The position numbers and the translations under genes are program-made. Of a stretch of DNA of 22,232 bases, positions 6,861-14,143 are shown in pieces. The notes below the pieces were generated by a model. That model saw nothing but the letters and a program-made list of their open reading frames with translations, made no database searches and was not told the origin of the DNA. Source of the DNA: SLST01 sp046538735 (GTDB lineage: Bacteria; Spirochaetota; Spirochaetia; DSM-27196; SLST01); NCBI GenBank assembly GCA_046538735.1, contig JBKHII010000049.1, positions 1-22,232 of the forward strand, in the 5' to 3' direction. Numbering within the stretch: the first letter of the stretch is position 1; every line of letters begins with the position of its first letter.

Positions 6861-7811
6861 ATGAGTGACGTGTACGTCAAGCACGAGGCGAACGACGATT
6901 TCAGCAAGGCGCGGAATCGCGAGACGATATCCAAGATCCTCGGCCTCCTGAACCCGAGTCGGCAGGAGATGCTCTCGCTCCGCGAAGTCCGCGAGGTGCT
7001 CAGACCCAAGAGCGAGTCGTATCGCGGGCTCCAGGTCGTGCCGCTCGACCGGATCGTGGGATCCGAAGGGCGATACGCCGACTTCAACAAGCAGTTCCTC
7101 CCACGCCACGAGCACCTGAGGAAGCGATGGACGCGAGTGGACGAGGCGCACCTGACGCAGGTGAATCTTCCGCCGATTCGACTCTACGAGATCGGCGGCG
7201 TCTACTTCGTACGAGACGGGAATCACCGTGTATCGGTTGCACGATCGCAGGGGGGCAAAAGCATTGACGCCGAGGTCATTTCGCTCGACTCCGCAGTCGA
7301 GCTCGATCCCGACCTCACGCGCGACAAGCTGAAACAGGCCGTCATCGAATACGAGAAGAGGCAGTTTAACCGTCAAACCCGGTTCGACAAGATATTCCCG
7401 GAGTACGACCTGAAGTTCACCGCAACCGGCCGCTACGACGAGGTGCTGCAGCACATCTACGGCCACAAGTACTACATCAACATAAACTACCAGGAAGAGA
7501 TCCCGTTCGAAGCGGCGATGCGTTCCTGGTATACGAACGTCTTCATGCCGATTATCGGCGTGATCCGCGAGCAGAAACTGCTCTCTCGCTTCCCCGGACG
7601 GACGGAACCGGACCTCTACGTCTGGCTCGTCAAGCACTGGGACGAGCTCAAGCGGCGATACGGAGGCGAGTTCACGCTCGCGGAAGCAGCCGAAGATCTT
7701 TCCAATCGCTTCGGCAAGTCGCTCTGGGCTCAGCTCCGGGAGTACATGCAGCGACGGCGAGCTGAGCGCGAACGGAAGAAGAAGATCGCGACCGGCGAGA
7801 TCATCGAGTGA
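6861..7811 (+). CDS. ParB/sulfiredoxin-fold protein (DGNHRV motif)
   Basis: The 316-residue protein contains FVRDGNHRVSVAR (DGNHR at 119-123) followed by an IDAEVISL strand, the signature of the ParB/Srx-type N-terminal domain, which binds or hydrolyses nucleotides (CTP in ParB itself). No ParB helix-turn-helix is evident. Instead the C-terminal half has conserved-looking aromatic blocks (FPEYDLKFTATGRYDEV, HKYYININYQEEIPF) and a very basic end (RRRAERERKKK), resembling the actinobacterial DUF4032 type. No membrane segment is seen. ATG at 6861 follows a GAGAGATGG purine-rich stretch. Last gene of the plus-strand cluster; its end overlaps the convergent lipoprotein gene by 11 bp. It could be a regulator or a nucleotide-dependent enzyme; the sequence does not decide. 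Confidence 0.82.
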   Translation: MSDVYVKHEANDDFSKARNRETISKILGLLNPSRQEMLSLREVREVLRPKSESYRGLQVVPLDRIVGSEGRYADFNKQFLPRHEHLRKRWTRVDEAHLTQVNLPPIRLYEIGGVYFVRDGNHRVSVARSQGGKSIDAEVISLDSAVELDPDLTRDKLKQAVIEYEKRQFNRQTRFDKIFPEYDLKFTATGRYDEVLQHIYGHKYYININYQEEIPFEAAMRSWYTNVFMPIIGVIREQKLLSRFPGRTEPDLYVWLVKHWDELKRRYGGEFTLAEAAEDLSNRFGKSLWAQLREYMQRRRAERERKKKIATGEIIE

Positions 7812-8514
7812 CAGGAACGCCGAAGGGGCCGCTCTCCAGACGATCCCGATCGTCCAACGTGGAGACGTACGCGACGAGCCCCGTCTCCTCCGCAAGCTCC
7901 GCAGTCACCTCGTCCGGGACTTCTCCGGGACCGACGATCGTGTTCACAAGCATCTGCCCCGCCCTGTTGTAGACGCGAAGGATGACCCGTGTATCGTAGT
8001 CCACGCGCATCGTATCGCCGGTCATCACAAGATTCGGAAACCGGCGGCCGCGGTCGGGTGACTCCCGTGTCACGAAGAGCTCGGTCTGGGTCCTGGCGAG
8101 TCCCGCATCCTCGGCAATGAGTCGGTACGCACCGCGAGGAAGATCCCGTCCGTCCGGCATCCGGATGTCCGGCATCCCGAACCAGTGGTCGCCGGCGTAC
8201 TCGATGTGCGCCCACTCCTCGCGCGCGAACTCCCAGTAGAGTTCCGACTCGTCGTGAACCAGGTAGATACGAGCGGGATCGTCCGCGCCGTCGGGATCGC
8301 GGATCGCCGTGTAGAGCCGCATCACCTCGGCGACCGAACCGGTCTCCGGATCGCGGGAAAGCGAGAGACTCACGTCCGGATAGAGAATCTCGGGGGCGCT
8401 GCCGGTGCACGCAACGACGAACGCGAGCAGCGCGGACGCGGTCGTCACGAGCCCGATGCGCAGGAGAGCGCTCGCTCCCCGCGCACGGCGGCTAGGTGGG
8501 GTCTTCAGCGTCAT
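7801..8514 (-). CDS. Putative lipoprotein of unknown function
   Basis: The 237-residue protein starts with a basic n-region (KTPPSRRARGAS) and a hydrophobic stretch ending in a VVAC lipobox (Cys36), so it is probably lipidated and anchored to a membrane. The mature part looks like a beta-rich extracytoplasmic domain (YWEFAREEWAHIEYAGDHWFG, GAYRLIAEDAG, DTRVILRVYNRAGQML) with no catalytic motif I recognise. The ATG at 8514 lies inside the end of the upstream minus-strand gene (23-bp overlap), implying translational coupling. Its 3' end overlaps the convergent ParB-fold gene by 11 bp. Confidence 0.8.
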   Translation of the reverse strand: MTLKTPPSRRARGASALLRIGLVTTASALLAFVVACTGSAPEILYPDVSLSLSRDPETGSVAEVMRLYTAIRDPDGADDPARIYLVHDESELYWEFAREEWAHIEYAGDHWFGMPDIRMPDGRDLPRGAYRLIAEDAGLARTQTELFVTRESPDRGRRFPNLVMTGDTMRVDYDTRVILRVYNRAGQMLVNTIVGPGEVPDEVTAELAEETGLVAYVSTLDDRDRLESGPFGVPVTR

Positions 8515-9298
8515 CGTCGTTCACCAGGTACGATCCGTCCTCGCGCCGGAGGAGGCCGTCGGCAACCATACGCCCCAGTATCGCACGAGCGCGCCCGTGA
8601 GTGCAGCCCCATCGCGCAGCCGCGTCCCGTGAGCCGAAGGAGTCCCGCCTCCCCGGCAGTGCCGCTGCGAGCCGCCGGTACGCGCGCGACTCGATCACGT
8701 GACCTCGCTCGAGCACGAAGAGATACTCCGCCCGGACCAACTCATCGACCGCCGGGGCGAGCCCGCGCTTGCGAAGCGGCGTCAGATGAGGCGCACCGCC
8801 CGCGCGGAGCTCGTCCCTCAGCGCCCGCGCCGCCGGGCTGAGCGCGGGTGGCGCTCCTCCGCCCTCGTCTCGCCCGGGAGCGGCTCCGGGCGGGCTCCCC
8901 GATGTGGGTCCGCCGGAGCCGCCGGTCTCGGTCGCCGGAAGCGAATCGTACGCTGCTCGCGCCATCGTGTCCGGATCGTCGGTTCTGAGCCCGGCGAGCC
9001 TTCGAGCGATGTGCGCGCGGCCGGAGGCGTCCACACCGTCCAGCGCGGCGATGAGCGCCACCGGAGCGCCGGCCAGGTGAGCGTCCTCCGGGGGGACGAA
9101 GGTGATCGGCCGGTCTGAGCGGATGAGGAGGAACGGGCCTCGCCTGGCTACCCGCACGGGGTATTCGTCCTCGCGCAGCACGAGCCGTGCGCTCTCGCGC
9201 GGGACCCCTCCGAGGCGCACGCGCTCCAGGACCGTCCCGGGCGTTTGCTGGGAAACGGAGAGAATGAATCTGCCTTTCCGGGATCGACGAACGGGCAC
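8492..9298 (-). CDS. Uncharacterised protein with SelB-like winged-helix C-terminus
   Basis: The frame is open further upstream, but the earlier ATG (9346) lies in the rpsU terminator. The GTG at 9298 has AGAGAAGG six bases before it and is the better start (268 aa). The N-terminal part (ERVRLGG...SARLVLREDE...GPFLLIRSDRP) looks like a small beta domain. A Gly/Pro/Ser-rich linker lies at about residues 125-155. The C-terminal half (LRDELRAGG...L.RAEYLFVLERGHVI...FGSRDAAARWGCTHGRARAILGRMVADGLL) resembles the tandem winged helices at the C-terminus of elongation factor SelB. No EF-Tu-like GTPase is present, so it is not a complete SelB; an orphan winged-helix protein is the cautious reading. 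It follows the rpsU terminator, so expression may depend on read-through or an unseen promoter. Confidence 0.68.
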   Translation of the reverse strand: MPVRRSRKGRFILSVSQQTPGTVLERVRLGGVPRESARLVLREDEYPVRVARRGPFLLIRSDRPITFVPPEDAHLAGAPVALIAALDGVDASGRAHIARRLAGLRTDDPDTMARAAYDSLPATETGGSGGPTSGSPPGAAPGRDEGGGAPPALSPAARALRDELRAGGAPHLTPLRKRGLAPAVDELVRAEYLFVLERGHVIESRAYRRLAAALPGRRDSFGSRDAAARWGCTHGRARAILGRMVADGLLRREDGSYLVNDDDAEDPT

Positions 9299-9316
9299 GC
9301 CGGGCCTTCTCTCTAG

Positions 9317-9352
9317 AAAAAAGGGGGTGCATTCGGTCGAACGCACCCCCTT
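9317..9352 (-). terminator. Strong rho-independent terminator of rpsU
   Basis: A 10-bp stem (9321-9330 with 9343-9352, core GGGGGTGC/GCACCCCC) continues, after one A-C mismatch, into TTCG/CGAA. On the minus strand it is followed by TTTTTT (9322-9317). It lies 13 bp after the rpsU stop codon and just before the Shine-Dalgarno of the next gene. Confidence 0.92.
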
Positions 9353-9365
9353 CGTCTCCTACTGC

Positions 9366-9581
9366 CTAGTAGTTTTTCGACTGCTGCACCTTGCGGATCT
9401 TCTTCTGTATCTTCCGCTCGAGGCTCTTCTTCTTCCGATTTCGGATGGTCGACGGCTTCTCGTAGTATTCACGCTTCTTCCACTCGCGAATGATGCCCTC
9501 TTTCTCGACCATACGCTTGAAGCGCTTGATCGCCTTCTCGAGGTTCTCGCCGTCATCGACTTTCACGTACGCGATAGTCAT
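9366..9581 (-). CDS. rpsU: 30S ribosomal protein S21
   Basis: The 71-residue basic protein reads MTIAYVKVDDGENLEKAIKR, then FKRMVEKEGIIREWKKREYYEKPS and a Lys/Arg-rich tail, a clear S21. S21 binds the small subunit near the anti-Shine-Dalgarno region and helps initiation. ATG at 9581 gives the usual N-terminus; longer in-frame extensions (to 9644) run through the leader and terminator and are not credible. AAGGGGGTG abuts the ATG directly, so either AAGG pairs at 5-base spacing or GGGGG at an unusually short 2-base spacing. The gene is bounded by terminators on both sides and so may be its own transcription unit. Confidence 0.96.
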   Translation of the reverse strand: MTIAYVKVDDGENLEKAIKRFKRMVEKEGIIREWKKREYYEKPSTIRNRKKKSLERKIQKKIRKVQQSKNY

Positions 9582-9634
9582 CACCCCCTTCCGGTGCTGA
9601 TTGAGCGTCCGGTGCGGACGCGATGCACCGCACA
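9582..9634 (-). promoter_or_regulatory. Structured 5' leader of rpsU with competing hairpins
   Basis: On the transcribed strand three mutually exclusive stems share bases: GTGCGG/CCGCAC (9633-9628 with 9617-9612), GGTGC/GCACC (9629-9625 with 9615-9611) and GCGTCC/GGACGC (9621-9616 with 9610-9605). A heptamer GCACCGG occurs twice (9615-9609 and 9597-9591), the second directly before the Shine-Dalgarno, so the upstream GGTGC could pair with either copy. This is compatible with a ribosomal-protein leader; function not shown. Confidence 0.4.
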
Positions 9635-9642
9635 AAGCTCCC

Positions 9643-9666
9643 AAAAAAAGGCTCGGGTGTCAAGCC
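9643..9666 (-). terminator. Weak rho-independent terminator after the M23 peptidase gene
   Basis: On the minus strand GGCTTG-ACACC-CGAGCC (9666-9650, six pairs with one G-U) is followed by seven T (9649-9643), 10 bp after the peptidase stop. The same bases contain TTGACA (9663-9658), but no good -10 box follows at 16-18 bases, so the terminator reading is preferred. It probably gives partial termination between the recJ operon and rpsU. Confidence 0.6.
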
Positions 9667-9676
9667 GCAGGCCGAT

Positions 9677-10675
9677 CTACCGGACCGGCCAGACGAGGAG
9701 GAGCGGGCTCTCGGTCGCGGCTTCGGGGGAGACGGCGACGCCGCCCACCCGCACTTCCCAGTGAAGATGCGGACCGGTGGCGAGCCCGGTAGCGCCGACC
9801 GTCCCCACGACGTCGCCCTGCGAGATCGTCCGGCCTTCCTCCACGGCGAGCTCGTCCAAGTGGTAGTAGAGCGAGTAGACGCCCGGAAGATGCTCGATCA
9901 CGACCGTCTTGCCCGTGACGATTCGGTCGCGCGCCATGCGCACGACTCCGCTGCCGGAGCTCACGACCGTGGTCCCCACGGGAGACGCGAAGTCAAGGCC
10001 CACATGAATCGCGCGAGCCCGTCTGCCGTCGGCGTAGAGAAAGGTCCGCCGGTCGCCGTAGAGCGACGTCCGTCGCGTCTCCGGCGGAAGCGGCCAGCCG
10101 AGAGGTCCCGTGTGGAAGACCGCGTCGGGATCGCGCGAAAGGATGAGCTCGGTCAGGACTCTGGTCTGCTCGGTTTTCCGCGGATCGGGCTCGTCGCGGA
10201 GCGAGGTCAGCGACGGGGTGAGCGGTATCTCCTCGCTGCGAAAATCCCGTTCCACGATCTCGAGAGGCTGCGCGAACGCAATCGCGCCCGCCGTATTCAT
10301 TCCCACGATCACGTAGTCGCCGGGATGCGTCGTCGAGTCGACGCCCAGCAGGTAGACCGCGACGCGCCACTCCTGCACCCCGGCCATCGCGATCGGCTCT
10401 CCGGCGGTGATCGTTCCTCCCTCGCCGTTGCGAAGCTCCACGACAGCGGGCGGCACGGCGTTTCGAACCATCACTCGAACGATATCCCCCGGTCCGGCAC
10501 TACGGGGCGCGACTACGACCGGCGCCGTCGTCTCCGGTCCGCGTTCGAGCACACGCTCGTCGTGCCCGACAGCTCCTCCCTGCGCGAATCCTGTCGCAGA
10601 GAACAGGAAGCAGAGGGTGAGAACGGCGCAGGCGAACGCACCGCGGTGACGATCTTTCGGTCGGTTCCACCCCAC
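9677..10675 (-). CDS. Exported M23-family (LytM-type) peptidoglycan peptidase
   Basis: The GTG at 10675 (332 aa) is chosen because GTAGGG lies six bases upstream and a signal peptide follows immediately (MGWNRPKDRHRG, then AFACAVLTLCFLFSATGFAQ). About residues 45-150 form a beta-rich N-terminal region (GDIVRVMVRNAVPPAVVELRNG). The C-terminal LytM/M23 domain is intact: HVGLD (HxxxD), the YHLDEL segment and GPHLHWEV (HxH) supply the zinc ligands. The expected role is cleavage of peptide cross-bridges in the periplasm, in wall remodelling or cell separation. The gene begins 8 bp after the recJ stop and is probably cotranscribed with it. Confidence 0.93.
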   Translation of the reverse strand: MGWNRPKDRHRGAFACAVLTLCFLFSATGFAQGGAVGHDERVLERGPETTAPVVVAPRSAGPGDIVRVMVRNAVPPAVVELRNGEGGTITAGEPIAMAGVQEWRVAVYLLGVDSTTHPGDYVIVGMNTAGAIAFAQPLEIVERDFRSEEIPLTPSLTSLRDEPDPRKTEQTRVLTELILSRDPDAVFHTGPLGWPLPPETRRTSLYGDRRTFLYADGRRARAIHVGLDFASPVGTTVVSSGSGVVRMARDRIVTGKTVVIEHLPGVYSLYYHLDELAVEEGRTISQGDVVGTVGATGLATGPHLHWEVRVGGVAVSPEAATESPLLLVWPVR

Positions 10676-10683
10676 GATCGACC

Positions 10684-12801
10684 CTACCCAGCGGCTCGCT
10701 TCAGGTCGAGCACGGTCAGTTGCGGCGTCTCGTTGCCCTGGTAGTAGTTGGTCCCCACATTGACAACGGCGTCCACGGTGTCTCCCTTCGCGAACGCAAC
10801 CCCGACCTGATCGGCGGCGCCCCAGTACACGGCCGGCCACTTGCTCGCGCCGGCATCCAGCGTCAGACGCAGGTGATTCTGTTCCTTCCCCATGAAGACG
10901 ATGTCGAGAATGCGCAGCCCACGAACGAGAAACGAGAGCGGCGGGTTCTCCTGGCCGAAGGGCGCGAAGACCTTCACGATGTCGAGCAGCTTGAGCGTGA
11001 GGAGGTCGCACGTGATCTCCGCGTCGATTTCGAGCACTGCGTCGGCCTCATCGCTCATCTCAACGGATGGAATCACCGAGAGCATGCGTGTTTCGAGCTC
11101 GCCGATTCGATTCACGTCCAGATGGAAACCGCCCGCCTGATTGTGGCCGCCCCAGTCTGCGAAGATGTCGTCGCAGCGCGCGAGCAGATCGGTGACCACG
11201 ACGCCGCGGGCGGTCCTGACGCTGCCGACCGCCTTGTTCTCGAGGATGCTCACGACTGCGGCCGGTGCGCCGTACTGCCGCACGAGCTTGCCGGCGAGGA
11301 TGCCCGTCACGCCGCGGTGGATCGCGTCGTTGTGAACGAGCACGAACCGACCCTCGTGAGCCTGGAAGCTCTCGCGAGCCTGCGCCTGGATCAGGCTCCA
11401 CGCCTCGTCGCCGACCTGCCGCCGCTTGCGGTTGAGCTCCACCACGTGATCCGCGAGCTCCTCGCGCTCTCGCGCGTCCTCGGTAAGAAGCAGCCGCACG
11501 GCTCGATCGGGCTCGCCCATGCGACCGGCGGCGTTGATCACCGGAGAGAGCGACCAGCCCACGTCGCGCGCGACGACGGTCTTGCCGAGCAGCTTCTGCC
11601 GCTCGAGCAGGCTCCGCAACCCGGGCCTCGGCGACGTGGACATGCGACGAAGGCCCTGTTTCACGAGGATACGGTTCTCGTCGTGCATCGGCATCATGTC
11701 CGCGAGCGTGCCGAGCGCGACGAGGTCGAGACACGAGACCAGGTCCTCGAGGACTGCGGCCTCCTTGCGGTTCACGAAGGTCGTGAAGAGGCTCAGGAAG
11801 ACGTCGATCTCCTCCGAGTCCTTCCCGGTGTAGCGCGAGAGGCGCGACTCGCCCTTCAGACGAAGGAGCGTCTTACCCTCGAGCGAGGGGAAAAGTTTCC
11901 ACACCTCCGGCGCGACGTCGATCACGCCGACCTCGATGTTCGAGCCGAAGGCCTGGCGCAGCAGCCGTTCCTGCGCGCTCGCGTCGTAGACGAGGATCGG
12001 GAGTCCCTGGAGGAAAGCACCGAGCCGCGAATGCTCCACGTCCAGGATGCCGGGGACGAGATTCTCGCTGATGCGGTCGATCTCGACCATGTTCTCGAGC
12101 TTCACCGCGTCCATGATGAGCGACTCGTTGCCCGGGCGAACGTTGAGCAGGCATATCGGTTGGTTGAAGAAGTCCGACTGTGCGAAGCCGAGCGCGTAGC
12201 GGACCTTGCTCACGAGCGCGCACGCGCAGAGCCCGCTGAAGGGATAGCTCGTGTCCGGCATCTTCGGGTTCACGAGCGCGACGGCGGGCGGCAGCTCGTC
12301 CTGCGGATTGTGATGGTCCACGACGATCGTATCGATTCCGGCTTCGGAAGCGTAGGTGATCTCCTGAACGTTCGTCGTTCCGCAGTCAACGGCGATCAGG
12401 AGCGTCACGTCGCGTGCGAGCAGTTCGTCGATCACGTTGGTCGTGAGACCGTACGGATCGTCGCCCATCGGGACGCTCCACGAGACCTCGAGCCCGAGAT
12501 TCCGGAGCGCCTCGGTCATGAGCACGGTACTCGTGATCCCATCCACGTCGCGATCGCCGAAGACGTGGACGAGCTCACCCTCGGCGACCGCCTGCTGGAT
12601 GCGCTGGACGGCGTCCGTCATCTCGTCGAAGAGGAAGGGATTGTGGAGGAACCGAGGATCGTCCTCCAGGAAGAACTGCACGCGCTCGCGCTCCACGATG
12701 CCGCGCCGGACGAAGACCGCAGACGTCAGGAGATCGAGGCCGAAGGCCGAGGCAAATTCCTTGACCCGCGAGGAGTCGATCTGCTTCTTGTCCCACTTCA
12801 T
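10684..12801 (-). CDS. recJ: Single-stranded-DNA-specific exonuclease RecJ with internal insert
   Basis: The 705-residue protein contains the DHH-family motifs: GDRDVDG (83-88), VDCGT, VVDHH (Asp162-His164), ALGTLADMMP, NAAGRMG, and the DHHA1 signature GGHNQAGG (551-558), then a C-terminal OB domain. RecJ degrades ssDNA 5'-3' in recombinational and mismatch repair. It is longer than many RecJ proteins (E. coli 577 aa) because about 130 residues (roughly 212-345) are inserted between the DHH motif and the ALGT motif. This stretch (SLIMDAVKLENM..., LPILVYDASAQERLL, VGVIDVAPEVWKLFPSLEGKTL) looks like a degenerate DnaQ-type exonuclease fold. Motif I also departs slightly (DRDVDG for DYDADG). The ATG at 12801 overlaps the phosphorylase stop as ATGA, implying translational coupling. 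Confidence 0.95.
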   Translation of the reverse strand: MKWDKKQIDSSRVKEFASAFGLDLLTSAVFVRRGIVERERVQFFLEDDPRFLHNPFLFDEMTDAVQRIQQAVAEGELVHVFGDRDVDGITSTVLMTEALRNLGLEVSWSVPMGDDPYGLTTNVIDELLARDVTLLIAVDCGTTNVQEITYASEAGIDTIVVDHHNPQDELPPAVALVNPKMPDTSYPFSGLCACALVSKVRYALGFAQSDFFNQPICLLNVRPGNESLIMDAVKLENMVEIDRISENLVPGILDVEHSRLGAFLQGLPILVYDASAQERLLRQAFGSNIEVGVIDVAPEVWKLFPSLEGKTLLRLKGESRLSRYTGKDSEEIDVFLSLFTTFVNRKEAAVLEDLVSCLDLVALGTLADMMPMHDENRILVKQGLRRMSTSPRPGLRSLLERQKLLGKTVVARDVGWSLSPVINAAGRMGEPDRAVRLLLTEDAREREELADHVVELNRKRRQVGDEAWSLIQAQARESFQAHEGRFVLVHNDAIHRGVTGILAGKLVRQYGAPAAVVSILENKAVGSVRTARGVVVTDLLARCDDIFADWGGHNQAGGFHLDVNRIGELETRMLSVIPSVEMSDEADAVLEIDAEITCDLLTLKLLDIVKVFAPFGQENPPLSFLVRGLRILDIVFMGKEQNHLRLTLDAGASKWPAVYWGAADQVGVAFAKGDTVDAVVNVGTNYYQGNETPQLTVLDLKRAAG

Positions 12802-14129
12802 AGGGCGGCGAGCTCGTCCACGATCAAGGGCGTGCGCTCGGGCTCCCGGTCGCCCACGGTGAATGCGTTCTCGACGGCTCGCACGGCCTCGTTCGTGGCG
12901 TCCTCGTCCTCGCCGTAGACGGTACAGAGCCGCTCGCCGGCCCGGACGCGATCGCCGACCTTCTTCGCGAGGTTCACGCCAACGTTCGGCAGGACGTCGT
13001 CCTCGGTCGTGCTCCGACCGACCCCGAGCCCGATGCCGGCCGCGCCGATCGAGTACGCGTCGATCTCGCTCACGACTCCGTCCCGCGTCGCCTTGACCTC
13101 GCGCGCCACCGTTCCGCGGCGCTCGCCGAGCTCGCGTTCGAGCCGATCGGGATCGCCGCCCTGGAGCTCCACGTTCCTGCGGAACCGTTCGTACGCGCTC
13201 CCGTCGTCGATCGCCGTCTGGAAGCGCTCCTCGCCCTCCTCGACGGACTCGGCGACCCCACCGGCAACGAGCATCCACGCGACGAGCCGGCGGGTCACCG
13301 TCATGAGATCCTCGGGATACGCGACCCCTGCCGGCGCGGAATCGCCCATGAGACAGGAGACCGATTCCTCGACCTCGAGGAAATTGCCGACCATGTAGCC
13401 GAGCGGCTCCTGCATCCGTGTGATGACCGCGACCGTGCCGCGTCCGAGGCTCTTGCCGGTGTCGATGAGCGACTGCGCGAGCGTACGCGAGGCGTCAACG
13501 CTCTTCATGAACGCGCCGGAGCCGGTCTTCACGTCGAAGACGAGCGACTCGGCGCCCTCGGCGAACTTCTTGCTCATGATGCTCGCGGTGATGAGCGGCA
13601 CCGACTCGACCGTTCCCGTCACATCGCGAAGCGCGTAGAGCAGGCGGTCGGCCGGAACGATGTCCGCGCTCTGCCCGGTCATCGCGTAGCCGCACTCGGA
13701 GATGATCCGGCGGAAGGTCGCCACGTCCATCTGCGTGGAGTACCCGGTGATGCTCTCGAGCTTGTCGAGCGTCCCTCCGGTGTGACCGAGCGCCCGGCCG
13801 CTCATCATCGGCACCTGAAGCCCGCACGCGGCGGCGGCCGGCGCGAGGATGAGCGAGACCTTGTCGCCCACGCCGCCGGTCGAGTGCTTGTCCACGAGCG
13901 GACCCGGCAGCTCTCGGAGGTCCATCGTCGATCCCGACTCGATCATCGACTTGGTCAGCGCGCCTGCTTCCTCGCCCGTCATTCCGGAGAAGTAGACGGC
14001 CATGAGCCAGGCCGATATCTGGTAGTCGGGGATGGAACCGTCAACGTAGCCGTTCACGAGGAACTCGATTTCCTCGCGGGAATGGCTCTCTCCGTTTCGT
14101 TTCTTGACGATCAGGTCTGCAGCCCTCAT
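12798..14129 (-). CDS. Pyrimidine-nucleoside (thymidine) phosphorylase
   Basis: The 443-residue protein carries the family signatures KHSTGGVGDK (from residue 81; phosphate binding), SGRALGHTGGTLDKLE, and DVKTGSGAFMK, with the three-domain length typical of DeoA/Pdp. It reversibly phosphorolyses thymidine, deoxyuridine or uridine to base plus (deoxy)ribose-1-phosphate in the cytosol for pyrimidine salvage. The sequence alone does not separate DeoA (thymidine-specific) from Pdp (broad), so no symbol is given. ATG at 14129 begins the conserved MRAADLIVKKRNG. No Shine-Dalgarno is seen; TATTCT (14143-14138) ends 8 bases before the ATG, suggesting a nearly leaderless mRNA. First gene of a minus-strand operon with recJ and the M23 peptidase. 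Confidence 0.94.
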   Translation of the reverse strand: MRAADLIVKKRNGESHSREEIEFLVNGYVDGSIPDYQISAWLMAVYFSGMTGEEAGALTKSMIESGSTMDLRELPGPLVDKHSTGGVGDKVSLILAPAAAACGLQVPMMSGRALGHTGGTLDKLESITGYSTQMDVATFRRIISECGYAMTGQSADIVPADRLLYALRDVTGTVESVPLITASIMSKKFAEGAESLVFDVKTGSGAFMKSVDASRTLAQSLIDTGKSLGRGTVAVITRMQEPLGYMVGNFLEVEESVSCLMGDSAPAGVAYPEDLMTVTRRLVAWMLVAGGVAESVEEGEERFQTAIDDGSAYERFRRNVELQGGDPDRLERELGERRGTVAREVKATRDGVVSEIDAYSIGAAGIGLGVGRSTTEDDVLPNVGVNLAKKVGDRVRAGERLCTVYGEDEDATNEAVRAVENAFTVGDREPERTPLIVDELAAL

Positions 14130-14137
14130 TCGATTCG

Positions 14138-14143
14138 AGAATA
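14138..14143 (-). promoter_or_regulatory. Candidate -10 box for the phosphorylase-recJ operon
   Basis: TATTCT on the minus strand matches TATAAT at four of six positions and lies 8 bases before the phosphorylase ATG. No convincing -35 element is found at 16-18 bases. The divergent intergenic stretch (14130-14270) shows no other clear site. Confidence 0.3.

Noticed and set aside
9299..9346. Upstream ATG at 9346 for the winged-helix-like gene
   Set aside because: It lies inside the rpsU terminator stem. The GTG at 9298 with AGAGAAGG is better.
9658..9663. TTGACA on the minus strand as an rpsU promoter
   Set aside because: No acceptable -10 follows at normal spacing, and the bases form the stem-loop of a terminator with seven T.
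10676..11011. N-terminal extension of the M23 peptidase into recJ
   Set aside because: It would put 112 Arg-rich shadow residues before a clean signal peptide; the GTG at 10675 has a suitable ribosome site.
10720..12918. Plus-strand open frame of about 732 codons opposite recJ
   Set aside because: The minus strand carries every RecJ motif. The opposite frame is Asp/Glu/His/Arg-rich shadow sequence with no domain.
12802..13278. N-terminal extension of recJ
   Set aside because: It would overlap the phosphorylase gene out of frame. The ATG at 12801 gives the natural N-terminus and an ATGA overlap.
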